Shown here: one piece after another, positions 41,825 to 49,829 of the stretch
How the letters are laid out: each line of letters opens with the position of its first letter
Position numbering within the stretch: the first letter of the stretch is position 1
From: Thalassovita sp.
GTDB taxonomy: Bacteria > Pseudomonadota > Alphaproteobacteria > Rhodobacterales > Rhodobacteraceae
DNA: 64,000 bases
Direction: 5' to 3'
Assembly: GCF_963691685.1 (NCBI RefSeq)
Contig: NZ_OY829290.1
Span: 2,790,001 to 2,854,000, forward strand
The notes under the pieces: model-generated
Database searches by the model: none
What the model was told of the DNA's origin: nothing
What the model saw: the letters and a program-made list of their open reading frames with translations, nothing else
Position numbers and translations under genes: made by a program

Positions 41825-43432
41825 TTAGACCATCATTTCCTTGGTCGCCGACAGTGTGATGTCGGGATAATCCCGCTCCACCCGGTCGATATCCCATTGC
41901 AGGCGGGTCAGGTAAACAACGTCACCGTCGTTATCCAGCGCGATATGCTGTTTGTTGGCGTTGACGAATTTTTCCACTGCATCCTTGTCCCCATGCACCC
42001 AGCGGGCCGAGGTAAACTGCGACTGGTCAAACCGCACCGGCAGGCCGTATTCCAGCTCAATCCGGCTGGCCAGAACCTCAAACTGCAGCGCGCCCACAAC
42101 GCCCACCACAAAGCCTGAGCCGAAGCTTGGTTTGAACACTTTGGCGGCACCTTCTTCGGCAAATTGCATCAGCGCTTTTTCAAGGTGTTTGGCCTTCAGC
42201 GGATCGCCCGCACGCACGCCTTGCAGCAGTTCCGGCGCAAAGGACGGGATGCCCGTGACGCGCAGCGCCTCGCCTTCGGTCAGCGTGTCACCAATGCGCA
42301 GCTGGCCGTGGTTGGGGATGCCAATGATGTCACCGGCCCAGGCCTCCTCGGCCAGTTCCCGGTCCGAGGCCAGGAACAGCACCGGGTTGGAAATCGCCAT
42401 CGGCTTTTTGGTGCGGACATGAGTGAGTTTCATGCCACGTTTAAAATGGCCGGAGGCCATGCGCACAAAGGCCACGCGGTCACGGTGTTTGGGGTCCATG
42501 TTGGCCTGCACCTTGAAGACAAAGCCCGCGACCTTTTTCTCTTCCGGCATCATTTCACGGGGCTGGGCGCTTTGCGGCTGCGGCTCTGGCCCGTATTTGC
42601 CGATGCCCTGCATCAGTTCCTGCACCCCGAAGGAGTTGATCGCAGAGCCAAACCAGATCGGGGTCATATGCCCCTCCAGCACCGCCTGTGGGTCCAGCGC
42701 GGGCAGCAACTCGCGCGCCATCTCCACCTCTTCGCGCAACTGGTCGATCAGCTCGGCGGGCACGTGTTCTTCGATCTTGGGATCATCCAGACCTTCGATC
42801 GAGATCGACTCGGCCACTTTGTTCCGGTCGGCCCGGTCCATCAGCTCCAGCCGGTCGTTCAACAGGTCATAACAGCCGATGAAATCGCGGCCCACACCGA
42901 TCGGCCAGGAGGCCGGGGTGACGTCAATCGCCAGGTTCTCCTGAATCTCATCAATGATTTCAAAGGTGTCGCGGCTTTCGCGGTCCATCTTGTTACAGAA
43001 GGTCAGGATCGGCAGATCGCGCAGGCGGCAGACCTCAAACAGTTTCTGCGTCTGGCTTTCCACACCTTTTGCGCCATCGATCACCATAACCGCCGCATCC
43101 ACCGCTGTCAGCGTCCGGTAAGTATCTTCCGAGAAGTCCGAGTGACCGGGGGTGTCCACCAGATTGAAGCGGAACTTGCCAAAATCAAACGACATCGCCG
43201 AGGCCGAGACCGAGATCCCGCGATCCTTTTCCATCTGCATGAAGTCCGAACGGGTCCGGCGGGCCTCCCCTTTGGCACGCACCTGCCCCGCCATCTGAAT
43301 CGCGCCACCATAAAGGAGGAACTTTTCCGTCAGCGTCGTTTTACCTGCGTCCGGATGCGAGATGATCGCAAAGGTACGGCGGCGCGCAATCTCAGGCGGC
43401 AATTCGGGGCGGTTTGTAGCGGTGTCCAACAT
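41825..43432 (-). CDS. prfC: Peptide chain release factor 3
   Basis: A 535-aa GTPase that recycles class I release factors after termination. The G1 motif is ISHPDAGKTTLTEK (about residues 23-36), G3 is DTPGHSDFSEDT, and G4 is FCNKMDRESRD (NKxD). The RF3-specific DFMQMEKDRGISVSASAMSF is broken as DFMQMEKDRGIS then VSASAMSF. The C-terminal FEVLASRIELEYGLPVRF is also diagnostic. The start MLDTATNRPELPPEI is chosen from the family; an in-frame ATG 12 codons upstream is possible. A strong terminator follows. Confidence 0.95.
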   Translation of the reverse strand: MLDTATNRPELPPEIARRRTFAIISHPDAGKTTLTEKFLLYGGAIQMAGQVRAKGEARRTRSDFMQMEKDRGISVSASAMSFDFGKFRFNLVDTPGHSDFSEDTYRTLTAVDAAVMVIDGAKGVESQTQKLFEVCRLRDLPILTFCNKMDRESRDTFEIIDEIQENLAIDVTPASWPIGVGRDFIGCYDLLNDRLELMDRADRNKVAESISIEGLDDPKIEEHVPAELIDQLREEVEMARELLPALDPQAVLEGHMTPIWFGSAINSFGVQELMQGIGKYGPEPQPQSAQPREMMPEEKKVAGFVFKVQANMDPKHRDRVAFVRMASGHFKRGMKLTHVRTKKPMAISNPVLFLASDRELAEEAWAGDIIGIPNHGQLRIGDTLTEGEALRVTGIPSFAPELLQGVRAGDPLKAKHLEKALMQFAEEGAAKVFKPSFGSGFVVGVVGALQFEVLASRIELEYGLPVRFDQSQFTSARWVHGDKDAVEKFVNANKQHIALDNDGDVVYLTRLQWDIDRVERDYPDITLSATKEMMV

Positions 43433-43543
43433 GAAGGCGCATATAGCCGGGGTTGGCTGCTCTGGCAATGGAGGACGCTCCTGGGGGCCGCACAGGCCGC
43501 CCCCTTGGTGCGCGATTTCTCGCGTGCAGTTGGTGAATGCAGG

Positions 43544-44383
43544 TTACTGCGGGCGACAGACCAGCAGATCACAGGGCGGATAGCGCATCAGGCTGGTGAC
43601 CAGCGAGCCCAGCAAAGCCCGATGCGCCCCGACCCGGCCATGGGCCCCGATGGCGATCAGCGGCACGTGTTTGGACTGCACGATCTGGTTAAACAGCGCC
43701 TCTGCCGATCCGGTCTGAATATCGGTGTCAGACAGATTGGCCGGGGCTTCAAAACTACCCCGCCAATTGGCATCTGCGGTTTTCGCATCCGCGCGGAAGC
43801 TGGCCTCAATACTGTTGTCTGCCCCCCCGCCCGAGGCACGGCCCATGTACCCATAGGGCACATGCAACGCGTGCAGCGCATGTAGATCAGCGTCTGGCGC
43901 CACCTCATTGGCCAGCAGGGCCGCCGCAGTCGAGGCGGGCGAGAAATCCGTGGCCAGCAAGACCGAATTGTATTTGGTTTCCGCTGGCTCAACCACCAGC
44001 AAAACCGCCACATGGGTCATCCGCGCAATCCGCTGCCCGGTGGTTTCATAGAGCATGTCCCACAGGTTGCGTTCGCGGTGAGGGCCGAGCACCATCAGAT
44101 CCGGGTCATCATTGCGCGCGTGGGTCAGCACCAGATCAGTTGGGTCGCCCTGCTCAACCAGCACGGTGCACTCAATGCCCTGACACAGGGCCTCACGGCT
44201 GGCGTTCAGCTGGCGATGGGCATGGTTCATTTGATCTTCCCGCATGTCGTCTGGCTGCTCATCATCGACCACGGTCAGGATGGTCAATTTCGCCCCAGAT
44301 TGACGCGCCAGCGCCACCGCACGATGCAACGCCCGATCCGAGCGCTGGGATAAGTCGGTGGCCATAAGAATAGACTTCAACAT
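43544..44383 (-). CDS. Tandem universal stress protein
   Basis: A 279-aa protein with two Usp domains. The first starts MLKSILMATDLSQRSDRAL, with LMVLGPHRERNLWDML as its ATP-loop region. The second starts KYNSVLLATDFSPASTAA at about residue 145, with IAIGAHGRVGAHRALLGSLVTSL as a GxHGxxG-type nucleotide site ending PCDLLV. It is a cytoplasmic stress-response protein; the exact trigger is unknown. GAGGGGAG precedes the start. It lies 111 bp upstream of prfC on the same strand. Confidence 0.9.
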   Translation of the reverse strand: MLKSILMATDLSQRSDRALHRAVALARQSGAKLTILTVVDDEQPDDMREDQMNHAHRQLNASREALCQGIECTVLVEQGDPTDLVLTHARNDDPDLMVLGPHRERNLWDMLYETTGQRIARMTHVAVLLVVEPAETKYNSVLLATDFSPASTAAALLANEVAPDADLHALHALHVPYGYMGRASGGGADNSIEASFRADAKTADANWRGSFEAPANLSDTDIQTGSAEALFNQIVQSKHVPLIAIGAHGRVGAHRALLGSLVTSLMRYPPCDLLVCRPQ

Positions 44384-44518
44384 GGATCACTCCCCTCTAA
44401 ACAGCTTACATCTAGGCCAGTTAAAAGGGGTTTCAATCACCTCGATATGCGCCACATCAAGCTGCGTGCAAATGCCTCAGGGGCTTTGGGAAATCTGGGG
44501 ATAGTCGGTCAATCCCGA

Positions 44519-45208
44519 CTAGCGAAAGTGCGCGGAAAGCCACCATTTAACGCCCCAACGCCCCCTGCGCAAAACACGTCTTGGCCAGCGTCGCAGGCGA
44601 TGTTGCGACAACAGCTTCAGGGCCTGCGCTTCGTCCGTCAGGTAGGTGAAGTCCCCGTTGTGAGCGTAGACAAACTGATAGGGCACCCCCGCAGCGCAGA
44701 GTTCTTGCAACCAGATCTGGTAGTAAGAAGTCAGAGGGAAGAAATTGAGCAATGCCAGTTTACGGCCCGCTGCATATCGACTGCCACTGTTGTCCCGACC
44801 AAAATCCACACCGACTGTTTTACGGGATCCAATCCGCTGGCGCAGCTCATCCTCAGAGGCCACAAGGACAAAAGCCTTGCTGAAATGCCCCGATCTTATC
44901 AACTGGCGCAGATAGGGATTACGCGACACCGCAGGCGGGCGGTTGGGACGGCGCGTGAACTCGTAATTTGTCGACAAATCAGCATGCAACAGATCCCCCG
45001 CCTGGGGAAAACCATCTGGGCTAGCTCTAAAATCACGCGCAAAGCTCTGACGTGCTTTTTGATAAGAGGGGTCTGTCTGCATCAGATGTTTGATGAAGCT
45101 GGACTTGCCAACGCTAGAGAACCCCATGACCAACTGGGCTTGGGGACCATCAAGCGGTTCCTGCCCCGCGGTCGAAACACCACGGATTTCGTTGCAATCA
45201 TCTTTCAT
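44519..45208 (-). CDS. Orphan P-loop protein
   Basis: A 229-aa protein with a Walker A-type loop LVMGFSSVGKSSFIKHLM (about residues 26-43), so it binds a nucleotide. No clear Walker B or kinase lid is seen. FVLVASEDELRQRIG at about residue 113 resembles the lid of small nucleotide or sugar kinases. The C-terminal 25 residues are very basic with many Trp and Arg (RRWPRRVLRRGRWGVKWW). Base composition is less GC-rich than in neighbours, which suggests recent arrival. It is isolated, with no operon partner. I do not assign it to a family; kinase-like or sulfotransferase-like P-loop proteins are both possible. Confidence 0.6.
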   Translation of the reverse strand: MKDDCNEIRGVSTAGQEPLDGPQAQLVMGFSSVGKSSFIKHLMQTDPSYQKARQSFARDFRASPDGFPQAGDLLHADLSTNYEFTRRPNRPPAVSRNPYLRQLIRSGHFSKAFVLVASEDELRQRIGSRKTVGVDFGRDNSGSRYAAGRKLALLNFFPLTSYYQIWLQELCAAGVPYQFVYAHNGDFTYLTDEAQALKLLSQHRLRRWPRRVLRRGRWGVKWWLSAHFR

Positions 45209-45373
45209 AATGGGTCAACCGCAAGCAATTTCGGCGTCCCTGCATGGTGCAGTCTCAGGGTAGGACCGTGCTTAAGTTTGCCCAGCAATATGGTCAAGTC
45301 TGCGCAGTCAATCGCTGCTTGCAGAACAATCAGATAAAGACGGCTTCAGCTTGGTGGATCGTGAAGGCGCAGC

Positions 45374-46387
45374 CTACCCCGTCGAGGCGCGGCGCAGGAC
45401 GGAGGTCATATCGACCTCGCCTGTTTCGACCTTGGACAGGGAAAACTCCAGATAGCTGCGGTCAGAATGGCGCAGGGTGCCGGAGCGCAGGCGTTCCGCC
45501 ACTTCCGGCGGCAGCGCGGGTGAGGTGCGCAGATCCGCCAGCAGCGTTTCCGCAGCGATGCCTTCGGCGTAGATGATCTGGTGGTCATCAAACAGCAGTT
45601 GGTAATATTCGACAAAGCCGCCGTCCAGCTGGGTGACGGTGCTGCCGTTGATCAGGTCACGCGCTTTGATCAGCACCTCAGAGCGACCCGCGCCCAATTC
45701 ATCGGTGCGCTGGTAGACAAACAGCCGGTGTTCGGGGCTGACAACAAGGTCATTGGCGTTATGCAGGGTGCCGGCGGCGATCAGCACCGGGGCAAATTCG
45801 CCCAGCGCCCGCACGGTGGACTGCCCAATCCAGCGCAGCTCCTGTGGGCCATCATCGCGGGTCAGAACCCTGTCGCCGACCTGCAAATCCTCAATCCGGC
45901 GCTGTTCGCCAGAGGCCATGGTGATATGGGTGCCGGCAGTGAAGCTGACACAGGCCACCTCGGCCAGTTTGGTTTGCGGGTTTTCGGTATCCACGCCCAC
46001 CAGCGTCAATTCGGTTTTGGGCCGCAGCGGCGACAGCGGCAGCGCATAGACCTCCAGCACATCACCGGCGTCATCCACCTCAACCAGCACCAGCGCTTCG
46101 GTGGTGATCCCGTCGGGCGACATAAAGGTCAGGCAGCTGTCCAGATGCAGCTGACATCCCGGCGTGCCCATCTCGGTGGCTGGCGCAATGGTAAAGGCGC
46201 CCGAACGTCCCGGCACCACGGCCAGTCGCGCCGATCGTGCGCCGCCTTTCAGGAAATAGGTGTCATCCAGAACCAGCTCTTCTGCGAAAGACAGCGCATC
46301 GCCCAGATTCGCCCCATGGCTGACCCGTAACGCCGAAGACGCATAGGCTGGCAGGGTAAATACCGAACTGGGGGCAAAATCTTGCAT
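45374..46387 (-). CDS. Hint-domain protein
   Basis: A 337-aa protein. Residues 1-140 form an unrecognised N-terminal domain. Residues ~146-290 form a Hint (Hedgehog/intein) domain: Cys146 in CVSFTAGTHITMASG, EDLQVGDRVLTRDDG, VSPEHRLFV with His220, and QLLFDDHQIIYAEG with His269. In roseobacters such Hint domains are common in surface or secreted proteins and may self-cleave or attach the N-terminal domain. The C-terminal 45 residues are extra. No signal peptide is visible. Whether Cys146 is catalytically active is not known. Confidence 0.8.
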   Translation of the reverse strand: MQDFAPSSVFTLPAYASSALRVSHGANLGDALSFAEELVLDDTYFLKGGARSARLAVVPGRSGAFTIAPATEMGTPGCQLHLDSCLTFMSPDGITTEALVLVEVDDAGDVLEVYALPLSPLRPKTELTLVGVDTENPQTKLAEVACVSFTAGTHITMASGEQRRIEDLQVGDRVLTRDDGPQELRWIGQSTVRALGEFAPVLIAAGTLHNANDLVVSPEHRLFVYQRTDELGAGRSEVLIKARDLINGSTVTQLDGGFVEYYQLLFDDHQIIYAEGIAAETLLADLRTSPALPPEVAERLRSGTLRHSDRSYLEFSLSKVETGEVDMTSVLRRASTG

Positions 46388-46468
46388 ATCGCTCTACTTT
46401 CACTGACCGGCGGGACACCGGATCAGGCCGCGATCATCGCCGCAGCCCTTACTTTTATAGCCTTTGAC

Positions 46469-46487
46469 GCGTCCCACAGGGGGACGC
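46469..46487. other. Hairpin in the gap between Hint and SDR genes
   Basis: GCGTCCC at 46469-46475 pairs with GGGACGC at 46481-46487 around ACAGG. No T run follows it. It lies in the divergent 261-bp gap. Confidence 0.5.
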
Positions 46488-46510
46488 AGCGCCAAGAGGG
46501 CCGAAACACC

Positions 46511-46532
46511 TCCTGACAGCGTTACGTCAGGA
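46511..46532. promoter_or_regulatory. Inverted repeat in the divergent Hint/SDR gap
   Basis: TCCTGAC at 46511-46517 and GTCAGGA at 46526-46532 are perfect inverted arms with an 8-base spacer, a layout that could bind a dimeric regulator between the two divergent genes. Confidence 0.4.
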
Positions 46533-46648
46533 ATGCGGCGCAAATCGTGCAACCCCACGGCCTTTTGCTGGCACTTTCCTTTTGGAGGCTTCACTATACT
46601 TAACGGTACCACGAAACGCCATTTTATTGGCACAAGGGAGAATACTTT

Positions 46649-47428
46649 ATGAATCTTGGCATTGCAGGCAAAAGTGCGCTGGTCTGCGCGTCCTCCAAAG
46701 GTCTGGGGCGCGGCTGTGCCGAAGCGCTGGCCGAAGCTGGTGTCAACCTGGTGATGAACGCCCGCGGCAGTGAGGCCCTGGAGGCCACCGCCGCAGAGAT
46801 CCGCGCCAAATATGGCGTTGAGGTCGAGACCTGCGCAACCGACGTCACCACCTCTGAAGGTCAGGCGCAGCTGCTGGAGGTGGCCGGTCAGGTCGACATT
46901 CTGGTGACCAACGCCGGTGGCCCGCCCCCCGGCATGTGGACGGATTGGGACCGCGAAGATTTCATCAAAGCGCTGGATGCCAACATGTTGACACCGATTG
47001 CGCTGATCAAAGCGCTGGTGCCCGGCATGATGGAGCGGGGCTGGGGCCGTGTGGTCAACATCACCTCGGTTTCAGTCAAGGCGCCGATCCCTGTTTTGGG
47101 CCTGTCGAACTCGGCACGCGCCGGTCTGACCGGCTATGTGGCTGGCACCGCCCGTCAGGTCGCAGGCAAAGGCGTGACCATCAACAACCTGCTGCCCGGC
47201 ATCCATGCCACCGACCGCGCCGTGGCGCTGGATTCTGGCGTCAGCCAGCAACAGGGCATTTCGATGGATGAGGCGAAGGCCCAGCGCGCCGCAACCATTC
47301 CGGCCGGCCGTTACGGCACCTCGGAAGAGTTTGGTCAGACCTGTGCCTTCATGTGTTCGCAGCACGCGGGCTTCATGATTGGTCAGAACATCCTGCTGGA
47401 TGGCGGCGCTGCCAACCAGGTGATGTAA
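46649..47428 (+). CDS. SDR-family protein lacking the catalytic Tyr-Lys pair
   Basis: A 259-aa short-chain dehydrogenase fold of FabG-like length. The cofactor loop reads CASSKGLGRG (residues 13-22) in place of TGxxxGxG, and DILVTNAGGPPPG supplies the NAG motif. Ser140 of NITSVSV is in place, but where YxxxK is expected 13 residues later the sequence reads SNSAR (residues 153-157), so Tyr and Lys are replaced by Ser and Arg. LLPGIHATDRA follows. Such members may bind a cofactor without normal reductase activity, or use another base. AAGGGAG precedes the start. The AlkC-like gene follows after 25 bp. Confidence 0.82.
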   Translation: MNLGIAGKSALVCASSKGLGRGCAEALAEAGVNLVMNARGSEALEATAAEIRAKYGVEVETCATDVTTSEGQAQLLEVAGQVDILVTNAGGPPPGMWTDWDREDFIKALDANMLTPIALIKALVPGMMERGWGRVVNITSVSVKAPIPVLGLSNSARAGLTGYVAGTARQVAGKGVTINNLLPGIHATDRAVALDSGVSQQQGISMDEAKAQRAATIPAGRYGTSEEFGQTCAFMCSQHAGFMIGQNILLDGGAANQVM

Positions 47429-47453
47429 GCCACCCAAAACGGAGGAGGGCCAA

Positions 47454-48572
47454 ATGGCCGAAGCGTTTTCGCTGAAAGACCATTTGTTCAACGCCGAAAA
47501 GGTCGCCTATCTGGGCGACCTTTTTGCCAGAGCCTGGGACGGGTTTGACCGGGACGGCTTCGTGGCGGACGTTATGGCAGACTTATTGCCGCTGGAGCTG
47601 AAGCAACGCCAACAGCTGATTGCACGGGTGCTGGGCGCCAAACTGCCCGCGGACCTGCAACACAGCTACGATATCATCGCCGCCGCCCTGCCCGCGCCCT
47701 GCGATCCCACATTGTCTGATGATGATTTTGGCGATTTCATCTTTGCCCCCATCGGGGATTTCATTGCCGAACGCGGCCTAGAGGCGCCGCAGACCTCACT
47801 GCCGATGTTGGCGGAGGTCACAACACGTTTCTCGATGGAATTTGCGATCCGCCCCTTCCTGAACACGTGGGAGGATCAGGTGATCGCCGCGATGGAGGGC
47901 TGGGTCACCTCAGACCACTATCACCTGCGCCGCTTGGTCAGCGAAGGCACCCGGCCGCGTCTGCCCTGGGGCCAGAAGGTGGCAATGGATCCTCTGCGGC
48001 CCCTGCCGTTTCTGGATCAGCTGCACAGCGATCCCACCCGCTATGTGACCCGGTCGGTTGCCAATCACCTGAACGATCTGGCGGCCCTGCATCCTGCAGA
48101 AATGATGGATCAGCTTGAGGCCTGGGATGGCCAAGCTGCTCAACAGCCGAAAGAACGCGAATGGCTGACCAAACATGCGCTGCGTAACCTGATCAAGGCT
48201 GGCGATCCGCGGGCCATGGCACTGCTGGGGTTTCGCGCTGACGCCCCGGTCACGGGTCAGATCACGGCCACACCGGATCCGGTCAAAATTGACACGGCGG
48301 TCACGCTGGAGGTCACGCTCAACAGTCCGGAAACGGTGCCGGTCCTTGTGGACTACGTGCTGCACTTCCACCGCCCCGGCGGCAAAACCGGGCGCAAGGT
48401 GCATAAGTTGAAGCAGGCCAAATTGCAGGCGGGCAAACCGCTGGTGCTAAAAAAGGCCCACAAGCTGAAAGGCAATGCCTCCACCTTCACCCTGCATCCC
48501 GGGCCGCATCGGGTGGAGTTGCAGGTGAACGGTCGCATAATCGCAGAAACCGGGTTTGAGCTGATCGCCTAA
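47454..48572 (+). CDS. AlkC-like DNA alkylation repair protein with C-terminal Ig-like domain
   Basis: A 372-aa protein. The first ~255 residues are HEAT-like helical repeats of the AlkC/AlkD glycosylase superfamily, with RFSMEFAIRPFLN at about residues 124-136 and LRRLVSEGTRPRLPWG (about 160-175) as AlkC-type signatures. AlkC enzymes excise 3-methyladenine lesions. From about residue 260 a beta-rich segment (ITATPDPVKIDTAVTLEVTL ... HRVELQVNGRIIAETGFEL) looks like an immunoglobulin-like domain, an addition found in some AlkC subfamilies. GGAGGAGGG lies before the ATG. It probably shares a transcript with the upstream SDR gene. Confidence 0.85.
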   Translation: MAEAFSLKDHLFNAEKVAYLGDLFARAWDGFDRDGFVADVMADLLPLELKQRQQLIARVLGAKLPADLQHSYDIIAAALPAPCDPTLSDDDFGDFIFAPIGDFIAERGLEAPQTSLPMLAEVTTRFSMEFAIRPFLNTWEDQVIAAMEGWVTSDHYHLRRLVSEGTRPRLPWGQKVAMDPLRPLPFLDQLHSDPTRYVTRSVANHLNDLAALHPAEMMDQLEAWDGQAAQQPKEREWLTKHALRNLIKAGDPRAMALLGFRADAPVTGQITATPDPVKIDTAVTLEVTLNSPETVPVLVDYVLHFHRPGGKTGRKVHKLKQAKLQAGKPLVLKKAHKLKGNASTFTLHPGPHRVELQVNGRIIAETGFELIA

Positions 48573-48610
48573 TCCCCCGCCCCCCGTCTGACATTTCCCC
48601 ACAATCGCGT

Positions 48611-48640
48611 GAGGCGCGGCAACAGGTGATTGCCCGCCTC
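48611..48640. other. Hairpin upstream of the arsM gene
   Basis: GAGGCG at 48611-48616 pairs with CGCCTC at 48635-48640, and GGCAA at 48618-48622 with TTGCC at 48630-48634, leaving one bulged C and a 7-base loop. It is 50 bases before the arsM start. No T run follows, so it may be a leader structure and not a terminator. Confidence 0.45.
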
Positions 48641-48689
48641 AAGTCCCCGCTTTATCCCCTTCTGAGCACAAGACTTTCGGGGGAGCACC

Positions 48690-49730
48690 ATGAAACACGA
48701 AAACGTTCAGGACTATTACGGCAAAGTCCTGCAGGGCAGCGATGATCTGCAGACCAACGCCTGCTGCAGCCCGGCCGAAATGCCGCAATACGTCAAAGAT
48801 GTGCTGCGCAACGTGCATGATGAGGTGCTGACCCGCTACTATGGCTGCGGTCTGGTGATGCCCGAAGGTCTGGAAGGCGCGCGGGTGCTGGATCTGGGCT
48901 GCGGTGCGGGCCGCGATGTCTACGCGCTGGCCCAGCTGGTCGGCCCCAAGGGTGAGGTTGTCGGCGTCGATATGACGGCAGAACAGCTGGCCGTCGCCCG
49001 AGACCATCAGGACTGGCACGCTGAGCGTTTTGGCTATGCCAATGTCGATTTCCGCGAAGGCTTCATTGAAAAATTGGATCAGCTGGGGCTGGAGCCAGGC
49101 AGCTTTGACGTGATCGTCTCAAACTGTGTGGTCAATCTGGCGACCGACAAACAGGCGGTGCTGAACGGCGCCTATCACCTGCTAAAACCCGGTGGGGAGA
49201 TGTATTTTGCCGATGTCTATGCGGATCGTCGCGTTCCCAAAGCTATGGCCGAGGATGAGGTGCTTTATGGCGAATGCCTGTCCGGCGCCCTTTACTGGAA
49301 CGATTTCCTCAGCTTTGCCCGCCGTGCAGGCTTTGACGATCCCCGTCTGGTGACACATCGCCCGCTGACCATTGAAAACCCGGTTCTGGAGGAGCGAGTT
49401 GCCCCGCTTTCCTTCACCTCAGCCACCTACCGTCTGTTCAAACTCGACGGGCTGGAAACCGCCTGCGAAGACTACGGTCAGGCGGTGATCTACAAAGGCA
49501 CCCTGCCCCACGCGCCCCATCAGTTCGTCCTGGATGACCACCATGTGATTGAGGCCGGCAAGGTCTTCCCCGTCTGTGGCAACACGTGGAAAATGCTGGC
49601 CGAAACCCGACTGGCTGAACATTTCACCTTCATCGGGGATTTCTCAACCCATTACGGAATCTTCGAAGGTTGTGGCGGTGAAAGCCCGTTTGAACGCGAT
49701 CTGGCCCAAGGCGCCGCACCCTGCTGCTGA
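48690..49730 (+). CDS. arsM: Arsenite S-adenosylmethionine methyltransferase
   Basis: A 346-aa ArsM-type enzyme that methylates As(III) to volatile or less toxic forms. The SAM site is VLDLGCGAGRDVYALAQLVG (about residues 66-85). The three As(III)-binding Cys positions of ArsM are filled: Cys53 (YYGCG), Cys146 (VSNCVVNL) and Cys196 (YGECLSGALY). DVYADRR near residue 180 also matches. Extra Cys pairs occur at residues 25-26 and at the very C-terminus (PCC). GGGGGAG lies before the start. No arsR, arsB or arsC neighbour is present, so it acts alone here. Confidence 0.92.
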   Translation: MKHENVQDYYGKVLQGSDDLQTNACCSPAEMPQYVKDVLRNVHDEVLTRYYGCGLVMPEGLEGARVLDLGCGAGRDVYALAQLVGPKGEVVGVDMTAEQLAVARDHQDWHAERFGYANVDFREGFIEKLDQLGLEPGSFDVIVSNCVVNLATDKQAVLNGAYHLLKPGGEMYFADVYADRRVPKAMAEDEVLYGECLSGALYWNDFLSFARRAGFDDPRLVTHRPLTIENPVLEERVAPLSFTSATYRLFKLDGLETACEDYGQAVIYKGTLPHAPHQFVLDDHHVIEAGKVFPVCGNTWKMLAETRLAEHFTFIGDFSTHYGIFEGCGGESPFERDLAQGAAPCC

Positions 49731-49829
49731 TCCCTTGTGCCAAGCCGTGCGGGTTGCTAAGGGTCGAAAAACGCCGATCTATTTGATCCGATCGCCACTG
49801 TGCCTCACGCTATTGCCCAAGGAACTGCC

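Noticed and set aside
42164..43885. A 573-codon open frame opposite prfC
   Set aside because: Low-complexity His/Arg-rich translation and no conserved motif; prfC on the other strand is unambiguous.
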